Counted from the first letter of the stretch, positions 1-7,733 are shown. The stretch is DNA of 36,130 bases from Chloroflexota bacterium (GCA_012689325.1 JAAYEA010000288.1:1-36130), one strand, 5' to 3'. The notes: generated by a model not told the origin, from the sequence alone. A program made the numbers and translations.

Positions 1-117
1 CTCTTTCACGATGGTCTCCGGCGTCGGTTGGGCGCAGCTCGCCGCCAGAACACCCACCGCCGAGACGGCCGTCCAGGTCAGGAACTCGCGGCGATTGAGT
101 CTCTTTTCGTTCTGCAT
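1..117 (-). CDS. Solute-binding lipoprotein of an ABC transporter, N-terminal fragment (cut by the window edge)
   Basis: Only the first 39 codons are in the window; the gene runs off position 1. The start is the ATG at 117-115, preceded by a strong AGGAGG (130-125) seven bases upstream. The product begins with a basic segment, a twin-arginine-type RREFL motif (residues 9-13), a hydrophobic stretch and a lipobox-like end at Cys28 followed by AQPTP. This is almost the same architecture, and the same SCAQPTP junction, as the complete family-5 solute-binding protein at 5558-7570. The two are probably paralogues: exported, lipid-anchored and capturing a solute for an ABC importer. The ligand cannot be guessed from this fragment. 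It is transcribed divergently from the CHAT gene at 530, apparently from the promoter at 359-387. Confidence 0.8.
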   Translation of the reverse strand, partial: MQNEKRLNRREFLTWTAVSAVGVLAASCAQPTPETIVKE

Positions 118-358
118 CGAATGGCCTCCTTTGGCTCTCCTCCGTTCAACCAACCATGGATAAACAGAACGGAACACGCGATGGCAGTATCACCCCCTTC
201 CCGTAGTGCGCGACAAGGCGCCAGGCCCAGAAGGCAGAGACACCGCGCCGCCACCCCATTGCGGCGATAGAGCAGTTGGTAAGCGACGATGGACTCGAAT
301 GCAGGGGTCAGGTCAGCAACCCGGTCGCACGTCTAAAGACCCATCCTATACACCTTCT

Positions 359-387
359 AGTATAGGAGCATCGGCGCAATCTGTCAA
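359..387 (-). promoter_or_regulatory. Sigma70-type promoter for the divergent lipoprotein gene
   Basis: On the minus strand TTGACA (387-382) is followed after exactly 17 bp by TATACT (364-359). The -10 lies inside the 7-bp inverted repeat at 345-366, which could be an operator. This is inferred from consensus match only. Confidence 0.6.
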
Positions 388-417
388 CTCGGATGTGAAC
401 GTGTGCAAAGCTCTGGG

Positions 418-445
418 TTGCATCCCTGCTGTCTCGAGGTATACT
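418..445 (+). promoter_or_regulatory. Probable promoter of the CHAT/transglutaminase-like operon
   Basis: TTGCAT (418-423), 16-bp spacer, TATACT (440-445). Transcription would begin near 452, about 78 nt before the chosen ATG at 530. That is downstream of the alternative upstream starts of the same frame. Confidence 0.5.
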
Positions 446-529
446 GTAAGTGGTGATAGCGGCCCTGCCCATACCATCGACCTGCATCACGCCTGGGCGA
501 TAAGCGTCCGCCAGAAAGGCGAGGCAGCA

Positions 530-3500
530 ATGGCCAAGACACGACGGCCTCTCCCCCTCCTGCGAATCTGCGTCTGCGCATGGCTCCTGGTTTCGCTCCT
601 CAGCGCCCGCTCGCCCGCCCGGGCCCAATCCTCCCGCGAGATCCTGCTATACGAGGAGGGCTTTGACCAGGGCGAAGCCCCCGGCTGGGACTTGGAGGCG
701 CTCAAGGAGAATCGCTGGTACGTGGAGGGCCAGGCGCTCTATGCGCGCGGGCACGCCCTGGCCACCTATCTCAAGGGCGAATGGGAGGACCTGCGCCTGG
801 AGCTGACGGTCCAGCTCCTCTCCCCCGACGAAGGGCTGCACATCAACATCCGGCACAGCGGCGAGGGGCGCTACTACCTGGCCCTGCACCCCGACCGCGC
901 GACGTTGCACAAACAGATCGGCTTTGGCGCCGGCGAGCGCTTTATCCAGGTCGCCAAGCCGGTGGACCAGGCCTTCGAGCTCAAAATCCCCCACGGTGTG
1001 AGCCTCTCGGTGTACGGCGGGCGGGTGCTGGCCGTGGTGGATGGGCAGACGCTCTTCGATTGGACCGACGACGCGCCGCTGCCTGCTGGGGCCATCGGCG
1101 TGGAGACGCTGGAGCGGGGCGAGGCGTTCGTGGACCATGTCCGCGTCTATGGCCCGGCTTTCCGGCAACTGGAGCTCATACGGCCCGACCTGGTGGTCCT
1201 GCCCGTGGAAAAGTTCTCCTATGCGACGGACTGCCAGTCTCTATCCCTGGTGGCCACCGTGCTCAATGGCGGCAAGGCCGTCTCCGGCTCTAGCGTGCTG
1301 CAGATCACCGACCCCAAGAACCAGTGGGAGGTCGCCTGGCGCGAGGTCCCCGCGTTGGACCCCGGCGGCGCCGCCAATCTCGAGATCACTGCCGAGCTCC
1401 CCGCCGACCAGCAGGGCCGGGAGCACGTCCTCACCCTGGTGATCGACCCCGACCAGGCGATCCGGGAAAGCGACGAGGGCAACAACGCCAGCGAGCTCTA
1501 CTTGCCCGCCTGTGCCCAGGCCGAGCCGGCCGCGCTGCTCATCCGCGGCCTCGACCCGGCCGAGGGGCGCCGCGGCGAGACCCTGACGGTGCGCGTGCTG
1601 GGCGAGGGCTTTGCCCCTGGGACAGAGGTGCGGATACTGCCGGACATCCGCACCGAGGCCACCGATTTCGTCAGTCCGGAAGAGCTGCAAGCCCGCATCG
1701 CCATCCCGGACAGCGCCGAGGGAGGGGCGCGACGGGTGCAGGTGGTCGCGCCGGACGGCCGCACCGCCACCGCTCGGGTCGCCTTCGGCATCGTGGCCCC
1801 GCCGGCGGAGCCGCCCCCGGTGACCGATACCCCGCGCCTGGTCACGCCCACGCGCCGCGTGCGCGCGCCCACCCCCACGGGGCCGGGCCTCCTCGCCTGG
1901 CCGCCGGAGGACCCGGTGGTCCGGCTGGTGCTCATCCTGGTGGGCGGCGGCGTCGGGCTGGCCCTGGTGCGACGCGCCATCCGATCCCTTCAGGACCAAC
2001 TGACGCAATCCAAGCCGGCGGGCTTGCCGCCGTTGCGCCTCACCCGGGTGTGGCTCACCGAGGGCCCCTCGGGGCAAGGGCGCGTCATCTCGGATCGCGA
2101 GGCGCTGGCCGAGGGCGAGGATTACACACTGCACGTGCAGGCATTGCCCCGCGGCGCGGCAGAGGCCGCCGCCGTCGCAGGGGGCGCGGGCGCGCACCTG
2201 GACGTCGTCTTTTACTCGCCGGAGGGGGAGCTGCAAATGGACCGCGAGGCGGCCGCCCTCGACGTGCCGCCCCGCGGCGCCAGCAGCGAGGTCCAGCGGG
2301 TCGTCCGCCCGGCCAAGCGAGGCCGCGCGCGGGTCCGCGCCTGCATCTATTACCGCAACACCCTGGTTCAGTCGGTGCTGGTGGATGCCGATGTGGCGCG
2401 GCGCCAGGGCGCCAAGGGGCTCATCCGGCGCGAGATGGACTATGTCGCCAGCCTGGACCTGGCCAGCATGGAGGCGCTGCCCAGCCCCGCGCTCAACATC
2501 TGGACCAACCAGGCGGCGGATGGGACGCACTGGATCGGGGTCTTTTCCAGCGAGGCCCAGGCGGGCCACCTGCTGCGCAATGGGGTGATGCACACTTTTG
2601 GCGCCGGAGAGCTGGCCCCGCAAGCCCAGACGTTGCGCGAGCTCTGGTTCAAGGCCGAGGCGGGCGAGCGAGGGCGCTCGTACCGCATGGCCCTGCCGCA
2701 GCCGCTGGACGTCGCCCCGGTCGTGCAGCGGCTGGAGCGCGACCTGGTGGAGTTGGCCGCGCGCGGGCGCATCCTGTACGACGCCCTCTTTTACAGCCGC
2801 CTGGACTCCGTCGCCCGGCAGGAGCAACTCGAGGGCATGGAGGCGGCGCTGGCCCAGCCGGCCATCATCTCGGTGGCGCGCTGCCACGAAGACGGCGTCA
2901 CCATCCCCTGGGCGGCCCTCTATAGCCTCTATCTGCAAGCCGGCAAGCTGGAAACCGGCGGCCTCCAACTCTGCCCCATCTTTAAGGCCCAACTGGCCGA
3001 CGATCTGGCCGATCCCGGAGGCATCCACGACCTGCTGGACGATTTCCCGGCCTGCCGCGGCCAGGCGCCGTGCCCCGTGGCCCGCGGCGGCGACGGGACC
3101 GTGGTCTGCCCCTTTGGCTTTTGGGGGATCATGCACCAGATCGAGCAGCCCTTGCAGCAGATCAGGCCCACGCCGGTGGATCAGCTTCCCGCCGAGCTGC
3201 AGAGCGAGAGCTTTAACCAGACCTCTTTCCTGACCCACGCCCGGGGCGCCGCCCTGGATTTAGCCATGGCGGCCTATCCTGCCCTGCCCCGATTGGCGGA
3301 GCACCGCGCCGAGTTCGAGGGGCTGGGCCGCGCCATCCCCTTGCACGTGACCTATGAAGAGGATCGGGACCGGGTGCTGGAGCTGTTGCGACAGGGCGGC
3401 AAGCACATCTATTACTTTTACTGCCACGGCGACCCGGATGACCGGGTGTTCAAGCTCGCGCTGGGGCCAGCCCAGCGCCCAGGCTACCTCATGGCGGCGG

Positions 3501-3931
3501 ACCTGGACCCGGCCTGGCGCGCGCGCTGGCCCAAGCAGCCGCAGCCGCTGGTCATCCTCAACGCCTGCGAGACCACGGTGCTCTTGCCCGAGATCAGCCA
3601 CGGTTTTTTGGGCAAGCTGCGCTGGCTGGGGGCCTGCGGCGTCATCGGCACCGAGATCAAGGTGCGCACCGAGCTGGCCGCACCCTTTGGCGCCCAGTTG
3701 GTGGCGGGGCTGCTCTCCGGGCGCTCCGTGGGCGAGGTGGTCCTGGGCATTCGCCACGGGTTGCTGCGCCAGGCCAACCCGCTGGGCCTGGTCTACAGTT
3801 ACTACTCCCCCGCCACCCTGCACCTGCACCAAGATGCCGGATGCCCCTGGTGCCAGGCCCATCCGCCCACGCGCGCGGGCCGGACAGGCGCCACGGGCAG
3901 CGGCCCCGTCGAAAGGAGAACACCCCTATGA
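530..3931 (+). CDS. Single-pass membrane protein with CARDB and IPT-like ectodomains and a cytoplasmic CHAT caspase-like protease
   Basis: The start at 530 is chosen because it opens directly on a signal peptide (basic start, hydrophobic core, ARA cleavage end near residue 33); the promoter lies downstream of longer alternatives. The product is 1133 aa. Visible order: a jelly-roll domain resembling LamG/DUF1080 (about 35-209), a CARDB-like domain with the DEGNNASE signature (about 218-328), an IPT/TIG-like domain (about 334-423), a Pro/Thr linker, one transmembrane helix (about 462-485) and a large cytoplasmic part. The C-terminus (about 890-1115) matches the CHAT family: YFYCHG gives the catalytic His966 and LVILNACET the catalytic Cys1013, with the preceding VCPFGFWG typical of the family. 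By family knowledge CHAT domains are caspase-like cysteine proteases. An extracellular event could thus control an intracellular protease (inference). The stop overlaps the next start as ATGA, so the two proteins are probably made together. Trigger and substrate are unknown. Confidence 0.85.
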   Translation: MAKTRRPLPLLRICVCAWLLVSLLSARSPARAQSSREILLYEEGFDQGEAPGWDLEALKENRWYVEGQALYARGHALATYLKGEWEDLRLELTVQLLSPDEGLHINIRHSGEGRYYLALHPDRATLHKQIGFGAGERFIQVAKPVDQAFELKIPHGVSLSVYGGRVLAVVDGQTLFDWTDDAPLPAGAIGVETLERGEAFVDHVRVYGPAFRQLELIRPDLVVLPVEKFSYATDCQSLSLVATVLNGGKAVSGSSVLQITDPKNQWEVAWREVPALDPGGAANLEITAELPADQQGREHVLTLVIDPDQAIRESDEGNNASELYLPACAQAEPAALLIRGLDPAEGRRGETLTVRVLGEGFAPGTEVRILPDIRTEATDFVSPEELQARIAIPDSAEGGARRVQVVAPDGRTATARVAFGIVAPPAEPPPVTDTPRLVTPTRRVRAPTPTGPGLLAWPPEDPVVRLVLILVGGGVGLALVRRAIRSLQDQLTQSKPAGLPPLRLTRVWLTEGPSGQGRVISDREALAEGEDYTLHVQALPRGAAEAAAVAGGAGAHLDVVFYSPEGELQMDREAAALDVPPRGASSEVQRVVRPAKRGRARVRACIYYRNTLVQSVLVDADVARRQGAKGLIRREMDYVASLDLASMEALPSPALNIWTNQAADGTHWIGVFSSEAQAGHLLRNGVMHTFGAGELAPQAQTLRELWFKAEAGERGRSYRMALPQPLDVAPVVQRLERDLVELAARGRILYDALFYSRLDSVARQEQLEGMEAALAQPAIISVARCHEDGVTIPWAALYSLYLQAGKLETGGLQLCPIFKAQLADDLADPGGIHDLLDDFPACRGQAPCPVARGGDGTVVCPFGFWGIMHQIEQPLQQIRPTPVDQLPAELQSESFNQTSFLTHARGAALDLAMAAYPALPRLAEHRAEFEGLGRAIPLHVTYEEDRDRVLELLRQGGKHIYYFYCHGDPDDRVFKLALGPAQRPGYLMAADLDPAWRARWPKQPQPLVILNACETTVLLPEISHGFLGKLRWLGACGVIGTEIKVRTELAAPFGAQLVAGLLSGRSVGEVVLGIRHGLLRQANPLGLVYSYYSPATLHLHQDAGCPWCQAHPPTRAGRTGATGSGPVERRTPL

Positions 3932-5130
3932 GCAACGCATGGCAGCGCCAACAGCGCGTCGTCGAATCGCTGCGCCGGTTGATCTACGCGCAGCCCGACC
4001 CCACCGCCTCCGCAGAACTGCTGCAAAAGCTGCAAGAGGAGGAAGAAAAGCTCCACCAGCTTGAGAGCGCGGAGCAACGCCCGGCGCCCGGGGGCGGCGT
4101 CTTGCTGGAGGCGCAGGTCGGGGGCAAGCACGCCGGCGACCTGCTGGGCGGGACCACCACGGGCATCGAGGCCACGGTGCTCTTGCGCCAGTCCCATGTG
4201 CCCATCAGCGTCGTGCATTTCCTCGATCCCCAGGACAAACCCCTGGTCACCTTTCGCGTTAAATACCTGGGCGACGAATACGCCAGGCTGCGCTTGACCT
4301 CCTTTGTGGAAGGCTACTCGGCCCAGGCCATCAACACCGTCGAGCTGCTGGACGATCAGGAGGTGGAGATCCACCAGTTGCCCACCTTCTTTCCCGATAG
4401 GCTGCGCTCGGTCACCGAGTTGACCCGCGCCACGCTCCACGTCCGCATCGACGACCTGGATGGGGCCACCGAGCAGCACAACACCTTCCCCATCTGGCTG
4501 CTGGCGCGGACCAGCGCCTACCTCGGCGTGCAGGACCCGGCCACCGGCGAGTGGCTCGACCTCTCGCCCTATCTGGGCGCGTGGGTTACCCCCAACGCCC
4601 CGGAGGTGCTGCGGCTGCTGCGCAAGGCGCTGGACCTGCACCCCCAGCGCAAGATCGTCGGCTACCAGGCGGGCGCGGCAGGGGTCGAGCCGCAGGTCAG
4701 GGCCATCTATCAGGCGATCAAGGCCGAAGGCATCGCCTACGTGAACTCGCTGCTGGCCTTTGGCGGCGCTGGCGCGCAGATGCAGCGGGTGCGTTTGCCG
4801 CGCGAGACCATCCGCACCCGCTCCGCCAATTGCATCGACGCCACGGTGCTCATGGCCAGCGTGCTAGAGGCCGCCACGTTGAACCCGGCCCTCATCATCC
4901 TGCCGGGCCATGCCCTCCTAGGCTGGGAGTCCGAGAACGGCAGCGGCGAATGGCACTATGTGGAGACGACCATGCTCGGCACGCATGATTTCGACGCGGC
5001 CTGCAAGGCGGGGCAGATCATGGGTCAGCAGCAAGAAGCCCAGGCCAAGAAACTGGGAGACCCGCGCTATTTCCAGCGCCTTGCCCTGCCCGCGCTGCGC
5101 GGCGAACGGGGCATCATGCCCATGGAGTGA
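3928..5130 (+). CDS. Transglutaminase-like protein coupled to the CHAT protease
   Basis: The start is the ATG of the ATGA overlap, with AAGGAG at 3913-3918. The product is 400 aa with no signal peptide or transmembrane segment, so it should be cytoplasmic. Residues 1-50 form a charged, Leu/Glu-rich probable coiled coil. A middle beta-rich region (about 50-190) is not recognised. The C-terminal half has a transglutaminase/papain-like core: Cys302 in NCIDATVLMAS, His328 in PGHALLGW and an acidic third position, Glu346, in HYVETTML. Most transglutaminase-like triads use Asp or Asn, so Glu is slightly unusual. Such folds act as proteases, peptide amidases or crosslinking enzymes. Coupling to the CHAT gene suggests this is its substrate, partner or effector, but nothing shows which. 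Direct interaction is inference. Confidence 0.75.
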   Translation: MSNAWQRQQRVVESLRRLIYAQPDPTASAELLQKLQEEEEKLHQLESAEQRPAPGGGVLLEAQVGGKHAGDLLGGTTTGIEATVLLRQSHVPISVVHFLDPQDKPLVTFRVKYLGDEYARLRLTSFVEGYSAQAINTVELLDDQEVEIHQLPTFFPDRLRSVTELTRATLHVRIDDLDGATEQHNTFPIWLLARTSAYLGVQDPATGEWLDLSPYLGAWVTPNAPEVLRLLRKALDLHPQRKIVGYQAGAAGVEPQVRAIYQAIKAEGIAYVNSLLAFGGAGAQMQRVRLPRETIRTRSANCIDATVLMASVLEAATLNPALIILPGHALLGWESENGSGEWHYVETTMLGTHDFDAACKAGQIMGQQQEAQAKKLGDPRYFQRLALPALRGERGIMPME

Positions 5131-5149
5131 ACGGGCGCCGCAACGCCGT

Positions 5150-5177
5150 TTGACATGGTCCATAATTGATGTATACT
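5150..5177 (+). promoter_or_regulatory. Strong sigma70-type promoter upstream of the leader RNA
   Basis: TTGACA (5150-5155), 16-bp spacer, TATACT (5172-5177), just after the stop of the transglutaminase-like gene. The transcript would start near 5184. Confidence 0.65.
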
Positions 5178-5183
5178 TGGCAC

Positions 5184-5450
5184 AGATACATGAAGCGCCC
5201 AGATTGATCTGTCTCAACAAGAGCGCATCTAGGCGCGCATGGGCCAGAGGTAGACGGCCCAGTTCGCGGAACCCATTCGGTGAAGCCAAGATGTGTAGGC
5301 TGCGATGGCGCAGCCGAAATTGACCCCAAGCCCCATCTACATACACAGCAACCTAGCAAGGAAGCAGGATGCACACAGGGCAGGCCCAAACAGGCAAGAC
5401 GGATAGCGGAGCGTTGCATAACGCTGGCTATCCGTTTCGCCTGTTTTTTT
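5184..5450 (+). ncRNA. Putative structured leader or small RNA ending in a terminator
   Basis: The stretch between the promoter at 5150 and the terminator at 5391-5450 has no convincing open frame but several hairpins. One is TGGGCC with GGCCCA (within about 5239-5263). Another is a perfect 7-bp stem GGCTGCG/CGCAGCC with loop ATGG (5298-5315), which may be extended by TGTGTA pairing with TACACA near 5345. The solute-binding gene begins 107 nt after the T-tract and no second good promoter is visible between. The RNA is therefore either an attenuator/riboswitch for that gene or an independent small RNA. I compared it by eye with cobalamin, TPP, FMN, SAM, glycine, c-di-GMP and SRP/6S signatures and recognised none. 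Confidence 0.4.
5391..5450 (+). terminator. Long intrinsic terminator hairpin
   Basis: The outer arms CAGGC..CGGATAGC and GCTATCCG..GCCTG (17 nt each, nearly complementary) enclose a second perfect stem AGCGTT/AACGCT with loop GCAT. They are followed directly by seven T residues (5444-5450). It can end the CHAT operon and also the leader RNA, and could be conditional. Confidence 0.8.
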
Positions 5451-5557
5451 GCATAGCGCTCACGGGGACAGCCGCGGAAAGGAGATGAGCCAGACAGTCA
5501 GGCGGGCCGCATCGTTCGTTTACCTCTCTATTACATGATAAGGAGATCAAACAGACC

Positions 5558-7570
5558 ATGAAGCGTCGTGATTTTCTCAAAGCGACGGCAATGACCGCCG
5601 TTGGCGCCCTGGCAGTGAGCTGCGCACAACCCACCCCCCAGATCATCGAGAAGGAAGTGCCAGTCGAGAAAGTCGTCAAAGAGACCGTGGTTGTCCAGAA
5701 AGAAGTGTCCGTCGAAAAAGTCGTGACGGCGACCCCGGTCCAGATGAAGTACAAGGAAGCCCCCACGCTGGCCGGGCTGGTGCAACAGGGCAAGCTCCCG
5801 CCGGTGGATGAGCGCCTCCCCGAGGACCCGCTCGTGATCCCGGTGGTGGAAGAGATCGGGCAATATGGCGGCACCTGGCACCGCTTGGCCACCACGGCCA
5901 GCGATGTCGGCATGTACAACAACCGCCTGACCTATGAAAACCTAGTCCGCTGGGCCCCCGACGGCAGCGAGATGCTCCCGAACATCGCCGCGAGCTGGGA
6001 GATCTCGCCCGACGGCAAGGTCTTTACCTTCAAGCTGCGCAAGGGCATGAAGTGGTCCGATGGCGAGCCGTTTACCGCCGAGGACCTCGCCTGGCTGGTC
6101 GAGGTGGTCTGGAAGAACAAGGAGCAGACCCCCAACTTTCCGGCCGCCTGGTCCCCCGGCGGCACTCCGTTGGTCGTCGAGACGCCAGATGACTATACCG
6201 CGCGCTTCATCTTTGGCGCGCCCTATGGCCTGATGATGGTCAAGATGGCCTCCTTCGATGGCGTGTCCTTCAATACGTGCCCCGCGCACTATCTGAAGCA
6301 GTTCCACATCAGCGAGGTGGACAAGGCCAAGCTGGAGACCGCCGCCAAGGCCGCCGGTTTCGAGTTCTGGTATCAGCTCTATGGCAACAAGAACAACGCT
6401 CTGGCCAACAAGGACAAGCCGGTGATCTTTGCCTGGGTTCCGGATATCCTCGCCCCCAAGCAGCCCATTGTGCTCTCGCGCAACCCCTTCTACTGGAAGG
6501 TGGATCCCGAGGGGAACCAACTGCCCTACATCGACCGGATCGAGTTCATGGTCGTGGGCAACGCCCCCACCATCAACCTGCGCGCCGCCTCCGGTGAAGT
6601 GGATATGCAGCTCCGCCACATCACCCTGGACAACTATCCGATCTTTCAGGAGAACAAGGAGAAGGGCGATTACCGCGTCTTTCTCTGGGACCAGGGCTAT
6701 AGCTCGGGGAGCATCGTTGGCATCAACCTGACCAACAAGGAGCCTGTCTCGCACGAGATCGTGAACGACAAGCGCTTCCGTTACGCCCTCTCCCTGAGCA
6801 TCAACCGGCAAGAGATCATCGATGGCGTCTATTTGGGCATCACCGAGCCGACCCAGAACGCGCCGCTCAAGAGCTCGCCCCATTACTGGGAAGAGTTCGG
6901 CAAGAACATGATCGAGTACGATCTGACCAAGGCGAACGCGTACCTGGACGAGATGGGCCTGAACAAACGGGATGCGGACGGCTATCGCCTGCGCCCGGAT
7001 GGCAAGCGCCTGTCCTTCATCTACGAGTACACGCCGGCCTTTGGCCCCTTTGGTGACGTGGCCGAGTTGCTCGCGGCGCAATGGGGCAAGGTCGGCATCG
7101 AGATCATCATCAAGGAAGTGGCGCGCGATCTCTATAACCAACACCTGACGGCCAATGACATCGAGCTGACCATGTGGACGGGCAGCGCCGAGTTCAACCC
7201 GTTGATCGACCCGCGCTGGTTCGTGCCGAGCAACGACTGCGCCATGTCCCCCTGGTCCTGCCAGTACGGCCTGTGGTGGATCACCGCCGGCAAGGAAGGC
7301 ATCGAGCCCACCGGCGATATCCGCAAGGTGCTAGAGATCTATGACGAGATCAAGGTGACGACGGATCCGGACATGCAGGTCAAGCTCTTCCGCCAGATCC
7401 TGGAGCTCAACAAAGAGAACCTGTGGGTCGTCAGCGTCTGCACCGAGGGCCCGCAGCCCGTCATCGTCAAGAACAATTTCCGTAACGTCCCCGAGGTTGC
7501 CCTTTCGGACTGGCAGTTGCAGACGATCGGCAACACGCGGCCGGAGCAGTACTTTATCAAACAGAGCTAA
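5558..7570 (+). CDS. Family-5 (peptide/nickel type) ABC transporter solute-binding lipoprotein
   Basis: The product is 670 aa. The ATG follows AAGGAG at 5540-5545. A twin-arginine signal (RRDFLK, residues 3-8) and hydrophobic stretch lead to Cys22 in a lipobox-like site. A Glu/Val/Lys repeat linker (about 30-65) of the kind common in Chloroflexota lipoproteins follows. The rest is a full-length SBP_bac_5-type fold: early GGTW and LTYENLVRW segments, then the WSDGEPFTAEDLAW motif typical of oligopeptide/dipeptide binding proteins. It should sit on the outer face of the membrane and deliver a peptide or other organic solute to an ABC permease. No permease or ATPase gene is in the window, so it is either an orphan receptor or works with distant components. 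It is bounded by its own leader/terminator upstream and a strong terminator downstream, making it a single-gene unit. The ligand cannot be assigned. Confidence 0.9.
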   Translation: MKRRDFLKATAMTAVGALAVSCAQPTPQIIEKEVPVEKVVKETVVVQKEVSVEKVVTATPVQMKYKEAPTLAGLVQQGKLPPVDERLPEDPLVIPVVEEIGQYGGTWHRLATTASDVGMYNNRLTYENLVRWAPDGSEMLPNIAASWEISPDGKVFTFKLRKGMKWSDGEPFTAEDLAWLVEVVWKNKEQTPNFPAAWSPGGTPLVVETPDDYTARFIFGAPYGLMMVKMASFDGVSFNTCPAHYLKQFHISEVDKAKLETAAKAAGFEFWYQLYGNKNNALANKDKPVIFAWVPDILAPKQPIVLSRNPFYWKVDPEGNQLPYIDRIEFMVVGNAPTINLRAASGEVDMQLRHITLDNYPIFQENKEKGDYRVFLWDQGYSSGSIVGINLTNKEPVSHEIVNDKRFRYALSLSINRQEIIDGVYLGITEPTQNAPLKSSPHYWEEFGKNMIEYDLTKANAYLDEMGLNKRDADGYRLRPDGKRLSFIYEYTPAFGPFGDVAELLAAQWGKVGIEIIIKEVARDLYNQHLTANDIELTMWTGSAEFNPLIDPRWFVPSNDCAMSPWSCQYGLWWITAGKEGIEPTGDIRKVLEIYDEIKVTTDPDMQVKLFRQILELNKENLWVVSVCTEGPQPVIVKNNFRNVPEVALSDWQLQTIGNTRPEQYFIKQS

Positions 7571-7599
7571 CGGCATCCTGTCGTCGCAGCCCAGATGGG

Positions 7600-7635
7600 A
7601 AAGGCGCTCGCCGCTTGGCGAGCGCCTTTCTTGTT
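7600..7635 (+). terminator. Intrinsic terminator of the solute-binding protein gene
   Basis: A perfect 13-bp stem (AAAGGCGCTCGCC with its complement, loop GCTT, 7600-7629) is followed by CTTGTT. It separates this gene from the rex promoter 20 bp further on. Confidence 0.85.
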
Positions 7636-7654
7636 GCTGATCTCGCCCCTCTAT

Positions 7655-7672
7655 TTGACAGAAATTTCACAA
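7655..7672 (+). promoter_or_regulatory. Rex-box-like operator 1, over the -35
   Basis: The site reads TTGACA-N6-TCACAA. The known Rex consensus is close to TTGTGA-N6-TCACAA. The right half is perfect; the left half is compromised by also serving as the -35 hexamer. Confidence 0.55.
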
Positions 7673-7683
7673 AGTGCTATACT
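7655..7683 (+). promoter_or_regulatory. Promoter of the rex-formate dehydrogenase operon
   Basis: Consensus -35 TTGACA (7655-7660), exactly 17 bp, then TATACT (7678-7683). Rex-box-like sites overlap the -35 and lie just after the -10. A perfect 9-bp inverted repeat TCACAAAGT/ACTTTGTGA (7667-7675 and 7681-7689) encloses the -10. Confidence 0.8.
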
Positions 7684-7701
7684 TTGTGACAAAAGTAACA
7701 A
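7684..7701 (+). promoter_or_regulatory. Rex-box-like operator 2, at the transcription start
   Basis: TTGTGA-N6-TAACAA, a near-consensus Rex site lying immediately after the -10. Bound Rex would block initiation, so the operon should be autorepressed when NADH is low. Confidence 0.65.
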
Positions 7702-7733
7702 ACGTTGGCGTGATTCGGGGAGGGATGAGGGAC

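Larger units (their letters stand above)
118..529. other. Divergent intergenic region with two promoters, no gene seen
   Basis: This 412-bp stretch separates the lipoprotein fragment (minus) from the CHAT membrane protein (plus). It holds a promoter for each direction (359-387 minus, 418-445 plus) and a perfect 7-bp inverted repeat, CCTATAC/GTATAGG with an 8-bp spacer (345-366), covering the minus -10. The minus transcript would have a leader of about 235 nt. An open frame extends from 206 into the CHAT gene, but the plus promoter lies inside it and the signal peptide starts only at 530. The upstream part is therefore probably untranslated. Confidence 0.5.

Noticed and set aside
264-345. tRNA-like stretch (AGAGCAGTTGGTAAGC and ACTCGAATGC segments)
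   Set aside because: The D-arm and T-arm resemblance is not backed by pairing stems, an acceptor stem or an anticodon arm; taken as chance or a very decayed remnant.
206-529. N-terminal extension of the CHAT gene to 206
   Set aside because: The extension has no ribosome site or domain, the likely promoter lies inside it, and it would bury the signal peptide.
1241-3238. Long open frame of 665 codons antisense to the CHAT protease gene
   Set aside because: It has low-complexity Gly/Ala/Arg/His-rich content typical of the mirror frame of GC-rich genes; the plus frame has coherent domains and catalytic motifs.
5485-5538. 17-codon leader peptide before the solute-binding gene
   Set aside because: GGAG touches the ATG with no spacer, the peptide has no regulatory codon run, and initiation is unlikely.
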